A stretch of DNA of 64,000 nucleotides from CAZICM01 sp964537685 (GCA_964537685.1 CAZICM010000025.1:62001-126000); one strand, 5' to 3'. Shown: positions 16,104-25,546, numbered from the stretch's first letter. The notes: generated by a model not told the origin, from the sequence alone. Made by a program: numbers and translations.

Positions 16104-16541
16104 CTAGTTCACCGTGGACATCTGCTGCTGTCGGTCCTTGGCGATCCAGGCCAGCGCTTCCTCTTCGTTCTTCAGCATCAAGAGCGGCGAATCCGCCTGC
16201 CGGCCGACTAGGCTTATCGCTTGCTGCAGCGCCGCCGATACCAGCCGGAGAACCGGGCTCGCGCCCACAACCAAGGCTCCGCGCAGCGCGATGATTTTAA
16301 ATTCCTTGGTCATCCATCGCCTGACTTCAGGCTCGGGCGGCAATAGCCGTTTTACGTCGTAAAGAACGTAGTTGATGCCGCGCTCTGCCTTCCATTGCTT
16401 GATGAGCTCTAACAGCGTCTTGATTTCCGAAACGGTGAGTAGCCCCTGCAGGATGACCCGCATAATATCGCCTTCAACCCAGGCCCTGTGCATTCCAAAC
16501 GAGACAACATCGGTGTGGCTCATCGCAAAACCATCGCTCAT
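16104..16541 (-). CDS. STAS/SpoIIAA-like protein, paralog 3 of 3
   Basis: A 145-residue member (G-M-H-R-A-W-V-E-G-D-I; Y-V-L-Y-D-V-K-R-L-L-P-P-E-P-E-V-R-R-W; V-G-A-S-P-V-L-R). It is the first gene of the three-gene operon. By alignment the start may be the second Met at 16523 rather than 16541. Sequence identity is clearly highest between paralogs 2 and 3, which suggests two rounds of duplication. Function unknown. Confidence 0.7.
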   Translation of the reverse strand: MSDGFAMSHTDVVSFGMHRAWVEGDIMRVILQGLLTVSEIKTLLELIKQWKAERGINYVLYDVKRLLPPEPEVRRWMTKEFKIIALRGALVVGASPVLRLVSAALQQAISLVGRQADSPLLMLKNEEEALAWIAKDRQQQMSTVN

Positions 16542-16634
16542 GCGCCGGGCGTGAATCGATTCTTCTCGGCTGTTGAGTGTGCAATGAGTTTACACGAGCT
16601 CCGAGGGCGTTTTGAGTGGGGATTGGCCGTGTTT

Positions 16635-17414
16635 TTAAGGCGATCGGCGGGCGCGCTCATGCGCTTCAATCTTGGCAATTAAGTGCGCCGCTCCGCTGAC
16701 GCCCGCGGGAAGGACAATCAGGAGGGCGCAGGGCAGAAGCGATAGAAGGGCCAGGGCAGCTCCAAAACCGAGCACGGCTTTTGGGTAGCGGCCTAGAATA
16801 TGAAGCCGCCGGCCGATGGGCAGGCCCCGGATGGAGAGGGGATAGTCGCAGAGATCCCAGGCGATAAAGAGCGCGGTGACGATGAGTTTGAGGGGGAAGG
16901 TGACGATGGCCGCGGGTGGGAAGATGACGTTGATCAGAAAGAGAAGGGCCAAAATAGGCAGGGTGAGGGCATAACCGACGAGGACGCTCTGGAGGGAACG
17001 AAGGATGTCTTGGAGGATGCTGGTTTTTGGCCAGGGGGCCACGCCTATTTGGGCTTCGGCGCGGCGGACCAGGCGTTCGAGGGCTGGACCGGAAAGGGGC
17101 TGGGCCAGGGCGAAGGCCAAGAGGCCCGATAAAAGAAAGGCGAGGGCCGTGGCCATGACTTTAAGGGCGGTGTGGGCCATTCCCGAGAGGCTGCCCTTCG
17201 CTGGACCGATGAGATGACCGATTTGGGCGGGCACGATTCGATAGGCGGCATAACAGAGCACGCAAAGGAGAAAGAGGGCGATGGCGGCGGGGATGATGGA
17301 GAGGGGCCAATTGGCGGGGCGGCCGACGACAAAGGCGAATCCTGAAAACAGGGCGCGAAAGCCGTCGGCGGTTCCGGGCGGGCTGAGACTGGAAGCGGGC
17401 TCTGGTTGGCTCAT
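16635..17414 (-). CDS. EI24 / CysZ-like integral membrane protein
   Basis: A 259-residue protein with several hydrophobic segments (about residues 38-58, 85-110, 150-180 and 215-245). The block I-A-W-D-L-C-D-Y-P followed by L-G-R-Y-P-K-A-V-L-G-F-G-A is characteristic of the EI24 domain family, which includes the sulfate transporter CysZ. It sits in the inner membrane. There are no cysteine biosynthesis genes beside it, so a sulfate-uptake role is not supported by context. Confidence 0.75.
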   Translation of the reverse strand: MSQPEPASSLSPPGTADGFRALFSGFAFVVGRPANWPLSIIPAAIALFLLCVLCYAAYRIVPAQIGHLIGPAKGSLSGMAHTALKVMATALAFLLSGLLAFALAQPLSGPALERLVRRAEAQIGVAPWPKTSILQDILRSLQSVLVGYALTLPILALLFLINVIFPPAAIVTFPLKLIVTALFIAWDLCDYPLSIRGLPIGRRLHILGRYPKAVLGFGAALALLSLLPCALLIVLPAGVSGAAHLIAKIEAHERARRSP

Positions 17415-17482
17415 GGCGATCTTTTGGCAGGCGCGGCAGTCTGCATTTGATTCCCGGCGCTGTCTTCAGTAAAGGGTGGACA

Positions 17483-17833
17483 ATGCGCGCACGTACTTTA
17501 GCTCTGATGGTTGTGACGGCGATGTTTTCTGTGGGGATCGCGGCCTGCGCGCCCCCTCCAAAACAGGCGGAGGTCGCCGATGACACCCGCGAAACAGGCA
17601 TGGAGCAATCGCAGGCCGAGACGGCCACGATGCCGACCGAAGGCCCGCCTCCCAAGGAAGCGGCCGAAATGCGCACAAAGTGCTGTGCCGAATGCAAGAT
17701 TGGCATGGAAAAAGACAGAAGCGGAAGCGATCCCAAGACCGTTCCGTGCGCGGACTACACCGATACCTTGTCGCCTTGGTGTTTAGAGTTTTTCAGGGGC
17801 ACACCCACGATGGCGGCCTCCTGCGCCGAATAA
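17483..17833 (+). CDS. Predicted lipoprotein with Cys-rich C-terminal part
   Basis: A 116-residue protein. The ATG at 17483 (M-R-A-R-T) gives a normal signal peptide ending in a lipobox (V-G-I-A-A-C). A Pro/Glu/Thr linker follows, then a small C-terminal domain with five cysteines (K-C-C-A-E-C-K, V-P-C-A, P-W-C-L-E-F) and one near the end (S-C-A-E), probably disulfide-bonded. The upstream in-frame ATG at 17447 would lengthen the n-region unnaturally. No family recognised. Confidence 0.65.
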   Translation: MRARTLALMVVTAMFSVGIAACAPPPKQAEVADDTRETGMEQSQAETATMPTEGPPPKEAAEMRTKCCAECKIGMEKDRSGSDPKTVPCADYTDTLSPWCLEFFRGTPTMAASCAE

Positions 17834-17878
17834 ACAATTACCCAAGAAAGGGCGGCGCTTGGGTGTAGACTCGACACC

Positions 17879-18511
17879 ATGGCCCGACAATCCCGACCGC
17901 CCGGCTTCGACATGACGTATCGGCCCGCCCGATCCGTTTCCTTTGGTCCTCCCCTTCGAGAACGCTGGCCATCGCTGGCCTATTTGGCCTTTGCCCTCGT
18001 GGTATGCGCGCTAATCATCTACGGGCAAAACGCTCCATCCAACTCGTGGATATTTAATTATGTGGTGGAGGGCGATCGAAATCGGCTGATTTCATCGAGT
18101 GTTTGCGGAACCATTTTGTTTGTGAGCGCGCTTGCGGCGGTGCTGCGGGAGCAGATGCGCGGCGTGGTTGTGCATCCCGACGGCATCGAAATGCGCGAGC
18201 TTTTGGCTTTGGGTGTGCCTCGGGTGAAGCGATATCATTGGTCGCAGATTGACCGGCTCTTTGTGCCTCCTCAGATCGGGGGACAGAATGCGGCCGATGG
18301 AAGCGCGGCGGGAAAGCTGATCCGGCTCGATTTATGGGATGGATCGACGGCGTTTTTGCCGAATGTGTCGGAGCTTGCGCATTTGGCGATGCTGCTTGAA
18401 AAAGTGGCGCTGGCCCGGGCTATTCCGATTATTGGAGGGACGGGATTGGTCGATGATTTGGGCAATCCGATGGCCGCCGATGAAGGCGAGGCCATACCCG
18501 AAGCGCGCTGA
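17879..18511 (+). CDS. Membrane protein with a PH-like cytoplasmic domain
   Basis: A 210-residue protein with two predicted membrane helices (about residues 32-50 and 72-90). The domain that follows resembles bacterial PH/YdbT-like folds (G-V-V-V-H-P-D-G-I-E-M-R, then Y-H-W-S-Q-I-D-R-L-F-V). No catalytic motif. It is 40 bp upstream of the methyltransferase and may head that operon. Function unknown. Confidence 0.6.
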   Translation: MARQSRPPGFDMTYRPARSVSFGPPLRERWPSLAYLAFALVVCALIIYGQNAPSNSWIFNYVVEGDRNRLISSSVCGTILFVSALAAVLREQMRGVVVHPDGIEMRELLALGVPRVKRYHWSQIDRLFVPPQIGGQNAADGSAAGKLIRLDLWDGSTAFLPNVSELAHLAMLLEKVALARAIPIIGGTGLVDDLGNPMAADEGEAIPEAR

Positions 18512-18551
18512 AAAGATTTCGAAAGGCGGGCGCGTGGGCTAAAGAAGCCTT

Positions 18552-19631
18552 GTGAATTCTGCGCGCGAAAACAAAAGCGATTCGCCTTTTAGCCTCATCA
18601 GCCTCTTCAAACAGCGCATCGATCCTGGCTTTATGCGCTTCGTTCGCAGGGCCGCGGATTACAATCTAATTCAATACGATCCTGTTCTGACGCGCCTGGA
18701 AGCTCACCGGGAGCGCGCATTTCAAGCGGTGAGGGAACGCTTTCTTCCTCAGCTTGCGGAGCTTCATTCACAGGTAGAGCGGCGCGATGCCGAGGCCATT
18801 GCCAAGTTTGATGCGCTGCTTGCCGATGCGTTGGCGGCGATGCGCGCGGAGCGTCCAAATGGCGGTGTGAGGCAGGGCTTCTTCGATCCCTTGCCCCTTC
18901 TTTCGGTGGTCGATCGCTTTTTATACAGGGACGATCCTGAATGGCTGGACGACCCTTCTTTTCCCGAGGAAAAGCGGACAAAGCTGCTCGACCGGCTGGA
19001 TGCGCTCAACGACGCTTTGGGCAGTTACGACGCCTTTGTGCGCAGGCTCCGGCCGCTGATTGAACAGGCGAAACAGCGCGGAACCAAAACCGTCCGCATT
19101 CACGATTTGGCATCGGGCCATGCCGGATTTGCCCTGCGCATCAAACAAGAATTCGGCGCCGACGTGATTGTGGAAGCCAGCGATATCAAGCCTGAATACC
19201 TCGATATTGGGCGGAAGCGGGCCAAAGAGCTTGGGCTGGATCTCGAGTTTTACGTAGAAGACGCGCTCTGCATGGATGGCGTAAAAGAAAGGGGCGTGGA
19301 CATTATTACGTGCACCCAATCCATTCATCATTTTCCTGCGGGGATGGTGTCGCGGATGATGGGCGAAGCGAGCCGGGCGGCGCGATCGGCGGTGATATTT
19401 ATCGATGGAGAGCGAAGCCTGCTTGGGCTATCGATGTTTGTGCCTGCGGGGCTGTTCGTGGGACGGGACTTGGCTTTGTTGCGGGATGGAATCGTCTCGC
19501 TGCGGCGCATGTACTACAAGGAAGAGCTTGCGCTTCTGGCCGCGCTGGCGCCCGGTGTTCCTCCCAGTGCCAAGGTCAGCACCGAAAGCATGGGACCCGC
19601 GCATGGGATTTTGCTGATGACGCATGGTTAA
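18552..19631 (+). CDS. SAM-dependent class I methyltransferase
   Basis: A 359-residue protein starting at GTG 18552, with an AAGAAG ribosome site upstream. The N-terminal 170 residues are helical and charged. The C-terminal half is a Rossmann methyltransferase: motif I is variant (I-H-D-L-A-S-G-H-A-G-F), then acidic D-I-K at the end of strand 2, V-E-D-A at motif III, and I-I-T-C-T-Q-S-I-H-H-F for motif IV. Substrate unknown. It is 14 bp ahead of apbE, part of a run of co-directional genes ending in the MmeI-like enzyme. Confidence 0.8.
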   Translation: MNSARENKSDSPFSLISLFKQRIDPGFMRFVRRAADYNLIQYDPVLTRLEAHRERAFQAVRERFLPQLAELHSQVERRDAEAIAKFDALLADALAAMRAERPNGGVRQGFFDPLPLLSVVDRFLYRDDPEWLDDPSFPEEKRTKLLDRLDALNDALGSYDAFVRRLRPLIEQAKQRGTKTVRIHDLASGHAGFALRIKQEFGADVIVEASDIKPEYLDIGRKRAKELGLDLEFYVEDALCMDGVKERGVDIITCTQSIHHFPAGMVSRMMGEASRAARSAVIFIDGERSLLGLSMFVPAGLFVGRDLALLRDGIVSLRRMYYKEELALLAALAPGVPPSAKVSTESMGPAHGILLMTHG

Positions 19632-19645
19632 GGTGGGGTTGTGCG

Positions 19646-20791
19646 ATGAATAGCATGGTGTTGGGCGCATTTTTCGCGATGGGATTGTTGGTTGTATCGG
19701 CGTGTGAGAAAAGCGCGCCGGAGCCCATTGCGAACGAGCCTGTGCGTTCCAAGGCATCGGCGGGAACGGGGTCGGCCGGGGTTCAAGGCCAGACAGCGAC
19801 GCAGAAGTCTTCGTTTGCGCCGGTGCGGGTGGTGCTCGATGAAAAAGCGATGGGCACTCAGGTTACGCTTGCGGCGTACACGACGCCGGCGATGGACGAG
19901 CCCACACTGAGGGACAAGCTGAAGAAGGCGCATGAAGAGATTAAACGCCTCGAGCAGATCATGACGACCTGGAGGGAAGACAGCGAGATTTCGAAGGTAA
20001 ATCAAGAGGCTGGGAAAAAAGCCGTTGCGCTGTCGCCCGAGTCGGTGGAAGTCATCAAAAAGAGCCTATGGATCGCCAAAGAAAGCGAAGGGGTCTTTGA
20101 TATCACCTTTGATGCGATGAAAGGCGTATGGAAGTTCGATCAAGATTTAGAGGCGAAAGTGCCCTCGCAGAAGCTGATTGACGAGAGGCGCAAGCGGATT
20201 GACTACCGGAAGCTGAAGCTGGACGAGAAGAACCGGACCCTGATGATTGAAAAAGAGGGGATGCGCATCAATTTAGGAGGAATTGCGAAGGGATACGCGA
20301 TTGATGCGGCCAGTGCGGTCTTGAAGAAAGAGGGGGTGAATGCGTTTTTCGCGCAAGCGGGCGGCGATCTGTATGTAGCGGGCAAAAAGCCGGATGGTTC
20401 ATCGTTTAAAGTGGGCATTCGCGATCCCCGGGGAGCCCATGCCGGAGATTATTTTGCGATGATCGAAGTTGTGGATCATGCCTTTTCAACGGCGGGCGAC
20501 TATGAACGTTCATTTATCCTCAATGAGAAGCGATATCATCATATTATCGATCCGAGGACAGGATATCCCGCGATGGAAAGCCGGAGCGTAACAATTTGGG
20601 CAAAGGATGCCCACACGGCGGATGCCATTGATGATGCGGTATTTATATTAGGCCCTGAAAAGGGATTAAAATTGGTGGAATCGATTGATGATTGCGGGGC
20701 TGTGATTGTGGATAAGAACAACAAGGTATGGATTTCCAAGCGGCTGGAGGGCAAGGTGCAGATGCTCCGGCAGCCAACAGATGGGATTTAA
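19646..20791 (+). CDS. apbE: FAD:protein FMN transferase (ApbE), lipoprotein
   Basis: A 381-residue periplasmic lipoprotein (lipobox V-V-S-A-C) that attaches FMN to target flavoproteins. Hallmarks include K-A-M-G-T-Q-V near the start of the mature chain, N-L-G-G-I-A-K-G-Y-A-I-D, G-D-L-Y-V-A-G, and the Mg-binding H-T-A-D-A-I-D-D-A. The frame is open back to 19310, but that extension overlaps the methyltransferase; ATG 19646 gives the signal peptide. The natural clients (Rnf, Nqr, flavin reductases) are not in the window, and the Rieske oxygenase downstream has no flavin, so the pairing may reflect a wider electron-transfer function. Confidence 0.92.
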   Translation: MNSMVLGAFFAMGLLVVSACEKSAPEPIANEPVRSKASAGTGSAGVQGQTATQKSSFAPVRVVLDEKAMGTQVTLAAYTTPAMDEPTLRDKLKKAHEEIKRLEQIMTTWREDSEISKVNQEAGKKAVALSPESVEVIKKSLWIAKESEGVFDITFDAMKGVWKFDQDLEAKVPSQKLIDERRKRIDYRKLKLDEKNRTLMIEKEGMRINLGGIAKGYAIDAASAVLKKEGVNAFFAQAGGDLYVAGKKPDGSSFKVGIRDPRGAHAGDYFAMIEVVDHAFSTAGDYERSFILNEKRYHHIIDPRTGYPAMESRSVTIWAKDAHTADAIDDAVFILGPEKGLKLVESIDDCGAVIVDKNNKVWISKRLEGKVQMLRQPTDGI

Positions 20792-20815
20792 AGGGTTTTT
20801 GGCGGAGCGGCGGCT

Positions 20816-21952
20816 GTGATGAGGATGCCTATAAGCGAAACCTTGAGCCGGGAGCTTAAGTCTTTTTGTGAGGGGATGGAGCTGCCCGTAGAATTCTGTT
20901 CCATGCCCCCGGCTTTTATGTATAGCTCGGCGGAACTTGCGGACGTGGAGCGGCGGGCGGTATTTAGCCGCAGTTGGCAGCCTTTGGCGAGGGTGGAGCA
21001 ATTGCCTGGGCCGGGGCATTATGTGAGCGGTTGTTTTGCGGGGATTCCATGGGTGATAACGCGGGATCATCAGGGGAGGCTTCGGGCATTTGTCAATATT
21101 TGCCGGCACAAAGGGCGGGAAGTGGTACGCGGTTCGGGGCAAGGGGAGCATTTGGTGTGTGGATACCATGCATGGAGCTACGATTTGGAAGGGCGCCTTA
21201 AAAAAGCGCCACAAATGGCGGGAGCCAAAGGGTTTGAGCGGGATGCGATGAGGCTTTTGCCCATGCAAGTGGAAGTTTGGGGGCCATGGGTGTTTGTAAA
21301 TGCCGATATAGAAGCGTTACCACTTGCCCCCAAGCTTAAGGAGCTGAATTCGCGGCTGCATGCGAGCGGCTGGGAAACATTGAAGTATATTCAGCGGGCG
21401 GAGTGGATCATTGAATGCAACTGGAAAGTATATGTGGACAATTATTTAGATGGGGGATATCATGTTCCGCATATGCATCCAAGCCTAAGCGAGCAACTGG
21501 ATATGCCGAGCTATACGACCGAGCTATATGGTGAGTATTCGATTCAAAGCTGTTTAGGAGCCCGGCGCGGCGGTGCAGAGCGAGCTATCGATCCCCGGGA
21601 AAGAATAGGCGAGCGGGCTATTTACGCATGGATGTATCCGAATTTTATGCTAAATCGCTATGGTCCCTGTTTAGATACGAATCATGTGATACCGCTTTCG
21701 CCGACGCGCTGTAAAGTGGTTTATGAATTTTATTTTCAGGAGACAGAAGGAGAAAGCGCGGAAGCCTTTATTGCCAAGAGCATCGAAGAAAGCGCGGCGA
21801 TTCAGCGGGAAGATATTGAGATATGCGAATCGGTGCAGTTGGGGCTGAATTCGGGGATGTATTCACCTGGGCGTTATGCGCCGAGGGTAGAGCACGGTGA
21901 GCATCATTTTCATGGGTTGCTGGCGAGGGCGTTGAGGAGCGTGTTGAGATGA
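20816..21952 (+). CDS. Rieske non-haem iron oxygenase, alpha-subunit type
   Basis: A 378-residue enzyme with an N-terminal Rieske 2Fe-2S domain (C-R-H-K-G at about residue 98 and C-G-Y-H at about 117) and a C-terminal mononuclear-iron catalytic domain. The iron ligands are expected in N-Y-L-D-G-G-Y-H-V-P-H-M-H (D-x-x-x-x-H-x-x-H-like). Start GTG at 20816 or ATG at 20819. Members hydroxylate aromatics, choline-type amines or demethylate substrates; the substrate here is unknown and no dedicated reductase lies nearby. Its stop overlaps the start of the MmeI-like gene by 4 bp. Confidence 0.88.
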   Translation: MMRMPISETLSRELKSFCEGMELPVEFCSMPPAFMYSSAELADVERRAVFSRSWQPLARVEQLPGPGHYVSGCFAGIPWVITRDHQGRLRAFVNICRHKGREVVRGSGQGEHLVCGYHAWSYDLEGRLKKAPQMAGAKGFERDAMRLLPMQVEVWGPWVFVNADIEALPLAPKLKELNSRLHASGWETLKYIQRAEWIIECNWKVYVDNYLDGGYHVPHMHPSLSEQLDMPSYTTELYGEYSIQSCLGARRGGAERAIDPRERIGERAIYAWMYPNFMLNRYGPCLDTNHVIPLSPTRCKVVYEFYFQETEGESAEAFIAKSIEESAAIQREDIEICESVQLGLNSGMYSPGRYAPRVEHGEHHFHGLLARALRSVLR

Positions 21953-24729
21953 GCGATTGGGAGAAGGCGCTTTATGGCAAACTTCAAGGTTTTGTAAATC
22001 GCTGGCGAGGCTTTGGAGGCACGGAACAAGCGGCTGCTCAATCTTTTCTTCATCATCTGCTCGATATTTATGATGTGCGTTTTGAGCCGGGAACAATCTT
22101 CGAGCAGCATCCTGTCTTTGTTCCCCCGGAGCAAGCTGTGCTCTTTGCCACCGATCGCAAGGCAAAGTATTTGCGCGAGCGCATGGATATGTACCTTCCC
22201 AAGATTTGTGTCTGGGAAATGAAAGGTCCTGAAGAAAAAAACCTCGCCAAGCATCATTCGCAATTACTCAAGTATTGGGCGCTGGTTCGGACCAGGTATA
22301 TGGTGCTATGCAATTTTCATGAATTTTGGATTTATGATACCAATGATGAAAACGGCCAACTGACGCCAAAGCTGCTCTTTACGCTGGATGAATTGCCTTC
22401 GCGGGGCGATGCTTTTTTGTTTTTTCGGGGCGAGGAAGCCGACTTAGAAAAACGCTCGGAGCGGGTAACGGCTGAAGTCGCGGCTATGCTCGGAAAACTG
22501 TTGCGCAGCAAGCTGGAAGGCGGCTCGTGTACGCCGGATGATCGGCCGAGAATTATTAAATTTATTTTGGAATGTGTGTTTGCGATGTTTGCGGAAGACA
22601 CAGCACTCTCGCCCCCGCACCTGTTCACCCACGCGGTGGGGGATGCGCACAAAACCGGGAAAATGGATGCGATTTGGTCCCTCTTTGATGATTTTGGGCG
22701 GGAAAATCCCGCGGATCGAGGCAATCGCTTTGTGCCCTATGTGAATGGAGCGCTGTTTGATCGCAATCATCCAAAAGTCGTGCTTTCTGCCGAGGAAATC
22801 AGCGATCTTTATATGGCGGCGCGGCATTTTGACTGGCAGGGCGTGCATCCCGAGATCTTTGGTTCCATTTTTGAACAGTCGATGTTTCCTGTGGAACGCC
22901 ATGAATCAGGAGCGCATTTTACAAGGGAAGCCGATATCGCGAAAGTTGTGGGACCGACCATCGTTGAACCATGGAGACGAAGGATTCGGGCCATTCGCAC
23001 GCCCAAGGACGCCGAACAAGCGATCCAGCGGATGAAATCGTTCTGTGTGCTCGATCCTGCTTGTGGCTGCGGCAATTTTTTATATGTCGCCTACCGGGAG
23101 ATGAAACGTTTAGAGTCGGCGCTTGTGAAGCGGTGGAATGAAGTACAGCGCGCTTCTGCAAAGCGCCACAAAGATATTAAGCCCCCTCCTGTGGGACCTT
23201 ATTTTACGCTCAATCAGGTCTTTGGTATAGAAAAAAATGACTTTGCCGTGTTTTTAGCGAGGGTGGTGCTTTGGATTGGGGAGCATTTGGCGATGAGGGA
23301 GCTTGGTTTGGAGGAAGAGACCTTGCCCCTCAAGAACCTAGACGCTCAAGTGAAGCAAGGCGATGCTTTATTTTCACCGTGGGAGAGGCCCGCAGGAGAG
23401 CTGGCTATCGTGGGCAATCCGCCTTATTTGGGTGTGAGAAAATTGCGCAAAGAGCTTGGAGACGCCTATGTCGACCGGTTGTTTGAAACCTATCCAGAAC
23501 ATCGCGCGGCCGATTATGTGACCTATTGGTTTGCAGGAGCCCTTTCCGTGCTGAAGGAGGGGGAAAGAGCAGGATATGTCTGCACCAACTCCATTGCGCA
23601 AAACGAAAGCCGTGAGGCGAGTATCGACAAAGTAATTGCGAAAGGCGGAACGATTACGGACGCATGGCGTTCCTATCCATGGCCGGGAGAAGCGGCAGTG
23701 CACATCGGTATTGTGAACTGGGTAATGGGGACCTATGAAGGCATAAAGACCTTGGATGGGCGGGAAGTGGTGTCGATTTCACCGGGTCTTCGCGAGGCGG
23801 TGGATGTGACAAAGGCGCGCAGGCTGCCTCAAAATGAAGGCTTGTGTTTTATGGGGGTGACACCGGGCAACAATGAATTTGTGCTCACGGATGAACAGCG
23901 TGCGGAGATTTTGGCCTTAGATCCTGAGTCGGATGCGGTCATCAAGCGATTTTTGATCGGCCGGGATGTAAATCGGGAAGTGAGTCAGAAGCCAACGAGG
24001 TGGATTATCGATTTTGGAACGATGAGCAAGGAGGAAGCCGAGGGTTTTAAAGGGGCGATGCGGTATGTAAAGAAGCATGTGTATCCCCTTCGCAAAGAGA
24101 ACCGGCGGGAAAGCTATGCCAAGTATTGGTGGCGCTTTGCTGAGGCGAGGCCAGGCATGCGCGAAGTTCTTCAAGGGATGAAGGACGTTTTGGTTGTTCC
24201 CTGTGTTTCACCGCATCTAACACTGGTCCGGCAATCCACCGATATATGTTTTGATCATCAACTCATGGTGATTGCTCTGAACGACGATTACCATTTTGGC
24301 GTCCTGCAATCGTGTTTTCATGAAATATGGGCCTGGGCACGGGGATCCACGTTGGAGGAGCGACTTCGTTATACAAATACCACCATTTTTGAAACTTTCC
24401 CTTTTCCCTTGGTGGAACAGGGCCGTTACAATCCCCGGGCGCGCCCTCAAACGCAAGCGGCAAATCGCGTGGCCGCGGCAGCCAGGGCTTTTGGCGAACA
24501 CAGGCAGCAGATCTGCGAGCAGGAACAGCTTGGGCTTACAAAAATCCACAACAAATTAAAGGCGGGCGAGCTTCCAAGCCTATCGAAGGTCTACGATGAG
24601 CTTAACGATGCGGTCAATGAGGTCTACGGATTTCCCAAGGATGTATTTCGCGACGACAAAGAAATCCTAAAATATCTAATGAAACTGAATGGGCAAATCG
24701 GCGAACCGCTTAACCCACCGCAGTCCTAG
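21949..24729 (+). CDS. MmeI-like (type IIL) bifunctional restriction-modification enzyme
   Basis: A 926-residue protein close to the length of MmeI. The N-terminal nuclease site is visible as D80-X9-E90-M-K92, matching the D-X9-E-X-K motif of the family. The gamma-class N6-adenine methyltransferase carries motif I in D-P-A-C-G-C-G-N-F and motif IV N-P-P-Y. A C-terminal target-recognition region follows. One chain would bind, methylate and cut DNA, giving host defence. No separate methylase or specificity gene is needed or seen. It starts inside the Rieske stop codon (ATGA), an unusual place for a defence gene, and ends in a 4-bp convergent overlap with the enoyl-CoA hydratase gene. Confidence 0.9.
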   Translation: MSDWEKALYGKLQGFVNRWRGFGGTEQAAAQSFLHHLLDIYDVRFEPGTIFEQHPVFVPPEQAVLFATDRKAKYLRERMDMYLPKICVWEMKGPEEKNLAKHHSQLLKYWALVRTRYMVLCNFHEFWIYDTNDENGQLTPKLLFTLDELPSRGDAFLFFRGEEADLEKRSERVTAEVAAMLGKLLRSKLEGGSCTPDDRPRIIKFILECVFAMFAEDTALSPPHLFTHAVGDAHKTGKMDAIWSLFDDFGRENPADRGNRFVPYVNGALFDRNHPKVVLSAEEISDLYMAARHFDWQGVHPEIFGSIFEQSMFPVERHESGAHFTREADIAKVVGPTIVEPWRRRIRAIRTPKDAEQAIQRMKSFCVLDPACGCGNFLYVAYREMKRLESALVKRWNEVQRASAKRHKDIKPPPVGPYFTLNQVFGIEKNDFAVFLARVVLWIGEHLAMRELGLEEETLPLKNLDAQVKQGDALFSPWERPAGELAIVGNPPYLGVRKLRKELGDAYVDRLFETYPEHRAADYVTYWFAGALSVLKEGERAGYVCTNSIAQNESREASIDKVIAKGGTITDAWRSYPWPGEAAVHIGIVNWVMGTYEGIKTLDGREVVSISPGLREAVDVTKARRLPQNEGLCFMGVTPGNNEFVLTDEQRAEILALDPESDAVIKRFLIGRDVNREVSQKPTRWIIDFGTMSKEEAEGFKGAMRYVKKHVYPLRKENRRESYAKYWWRFAEARPGMREVLQGMKDVLVVPCVSPHLTLVRQSTDICFDHQLMVIALNDDYHFGVLQSCFHEIWAWARGSTLEERLRYTNTTIFETFPFPLVEQGRYNPRARPQTQAANRVAAAARAFGEHRQQICEQEQLGLTKIHNKLKAGELPSLSKVYDELNDAVNEVYGFPKDVFRDDKEILKYLMKLNGQIGEPLNPPQS

Positions 24730-25517
24730 CGCCCTTGAAACACAGGCTTGCGCTTCTCGGCAAAGGCCCTTAAGGCTTCGTTCCGGTCTTCGCTTCTCAG
24801 GGTTTCGTCATAAAATACCCGCTCAATTTCCAATCCATGCTCCAAGGACAGCTCATACGAAGCATCGATGGCCCGGAGCGCCGCCGATTGAGCCACGGGC
24901 GCGCCGTTCGCAATCGGGTCCAGCCACGTCAGCGTGTCTTCCAAGACCGAAACGCCTTCAGGTGAAATCCGGTTGACCAGTCCCCAGGCCAATGCCTGCG
25001 CCGCGCTTATCTTTCGGCCCAGTAAAATCATTTCTTTGGCCCGCGCTTCGCCAATCACCCGAGGAAGCCGCTGCGTTCCTCCCGCGCCGGGAATGATGCC
25101 TAGGGTAGTCTCGGGCAAGGCCAGCTCCGCATGAGGCGCCGAAACCCGCATATCGCAGATCAGCGCAAGTTCTAGCCCTCCTCCAAAGGCTACGCCGTTA
25201 ATCGCCGCCACCACAGGCTTGGGGCTTTTATCGAGATAGCATAATTCGCTTCGATATAAGCCTACTTGTACCCTGACATCGTTGTCGCTCATGCCCTGGC
25301 GCTCTTTGAGATCGGCACCCGCGCAAAAGGCTTTGTCGCCCGCGCCGGTAATGACAATGGCCCGCACGCGGCTGTCCGCCGAAAGCTCCCGGCCATAGCG
25401 CCCCAAAGCATAAAGCGTATCTCTCGAGAGCGCGTTGCGGCGCTCGGCCCGATCCAGCATCAATACGGCAATGGTGCCGTGCATCTCCATCCGAACAGGA
25501 GGCGTTTCGTTGGTCAT
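24726..25517 (-). CDS. Enoyl-CoA hydratase/isomerase (AUH-like)
   Basis: A 263-residue crotonase-fold protein. A-G-A-D-L-K-E and G-G-G-L-E-L-A-L provide the oxyanion hole. The catalytic glutamates are expected in L-P-E-T-T-L-G-I-I-P-G, next to G-G-T-Q-R-L-P-R. It acts on CoA thioesters in fatty-acid or branched amino-acid breakdown. No other beta-oxidation genes adjoin. The stop is 4 bp inside the convergent MmeI-like gene. Confidence 0.9.
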   Translation of the reverse strand: MTNETPPVRMEMHGTIAVLMLDRAERRNALSRDTLYALGRYGRELSADSRVRAIVITGAGDKAFCAGADLKERQGMSDNDVRVQVGLYRSELCYLDKSPKPVVAAINGVAFGGGLELALICDMRVSAPHAELALPETTLGIIPGAGGTQRLPRVIGEARAKEMILLGRKISAAQALAWGLVNRISPEGVSVLEDTLTWLDPIANGAPVAQSAALRAIDASYELSLEHGLEIERVFYDETLRSEDRNEALRAFAEKRKPVFQGR

Positions 25518-25546
25518 GATATTTCCCAGGCTTTTTTGACGGTTTT

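Noticed and set aside
17840..17864. Perfect 7-bp inverted repeat (ACCCAAG / CTTGGGT) between two genes, considered as a terminator
   Set aside because: No T run follows on either strand, and the stem is short. It may be a weak leader hairpin.
19310..19645. Upstream extension of apbE
   Set aside because: It overlaps the methyltransferase gene and would bury the signal peptide; the start at 19646 yields a proper lipoprotein signal.
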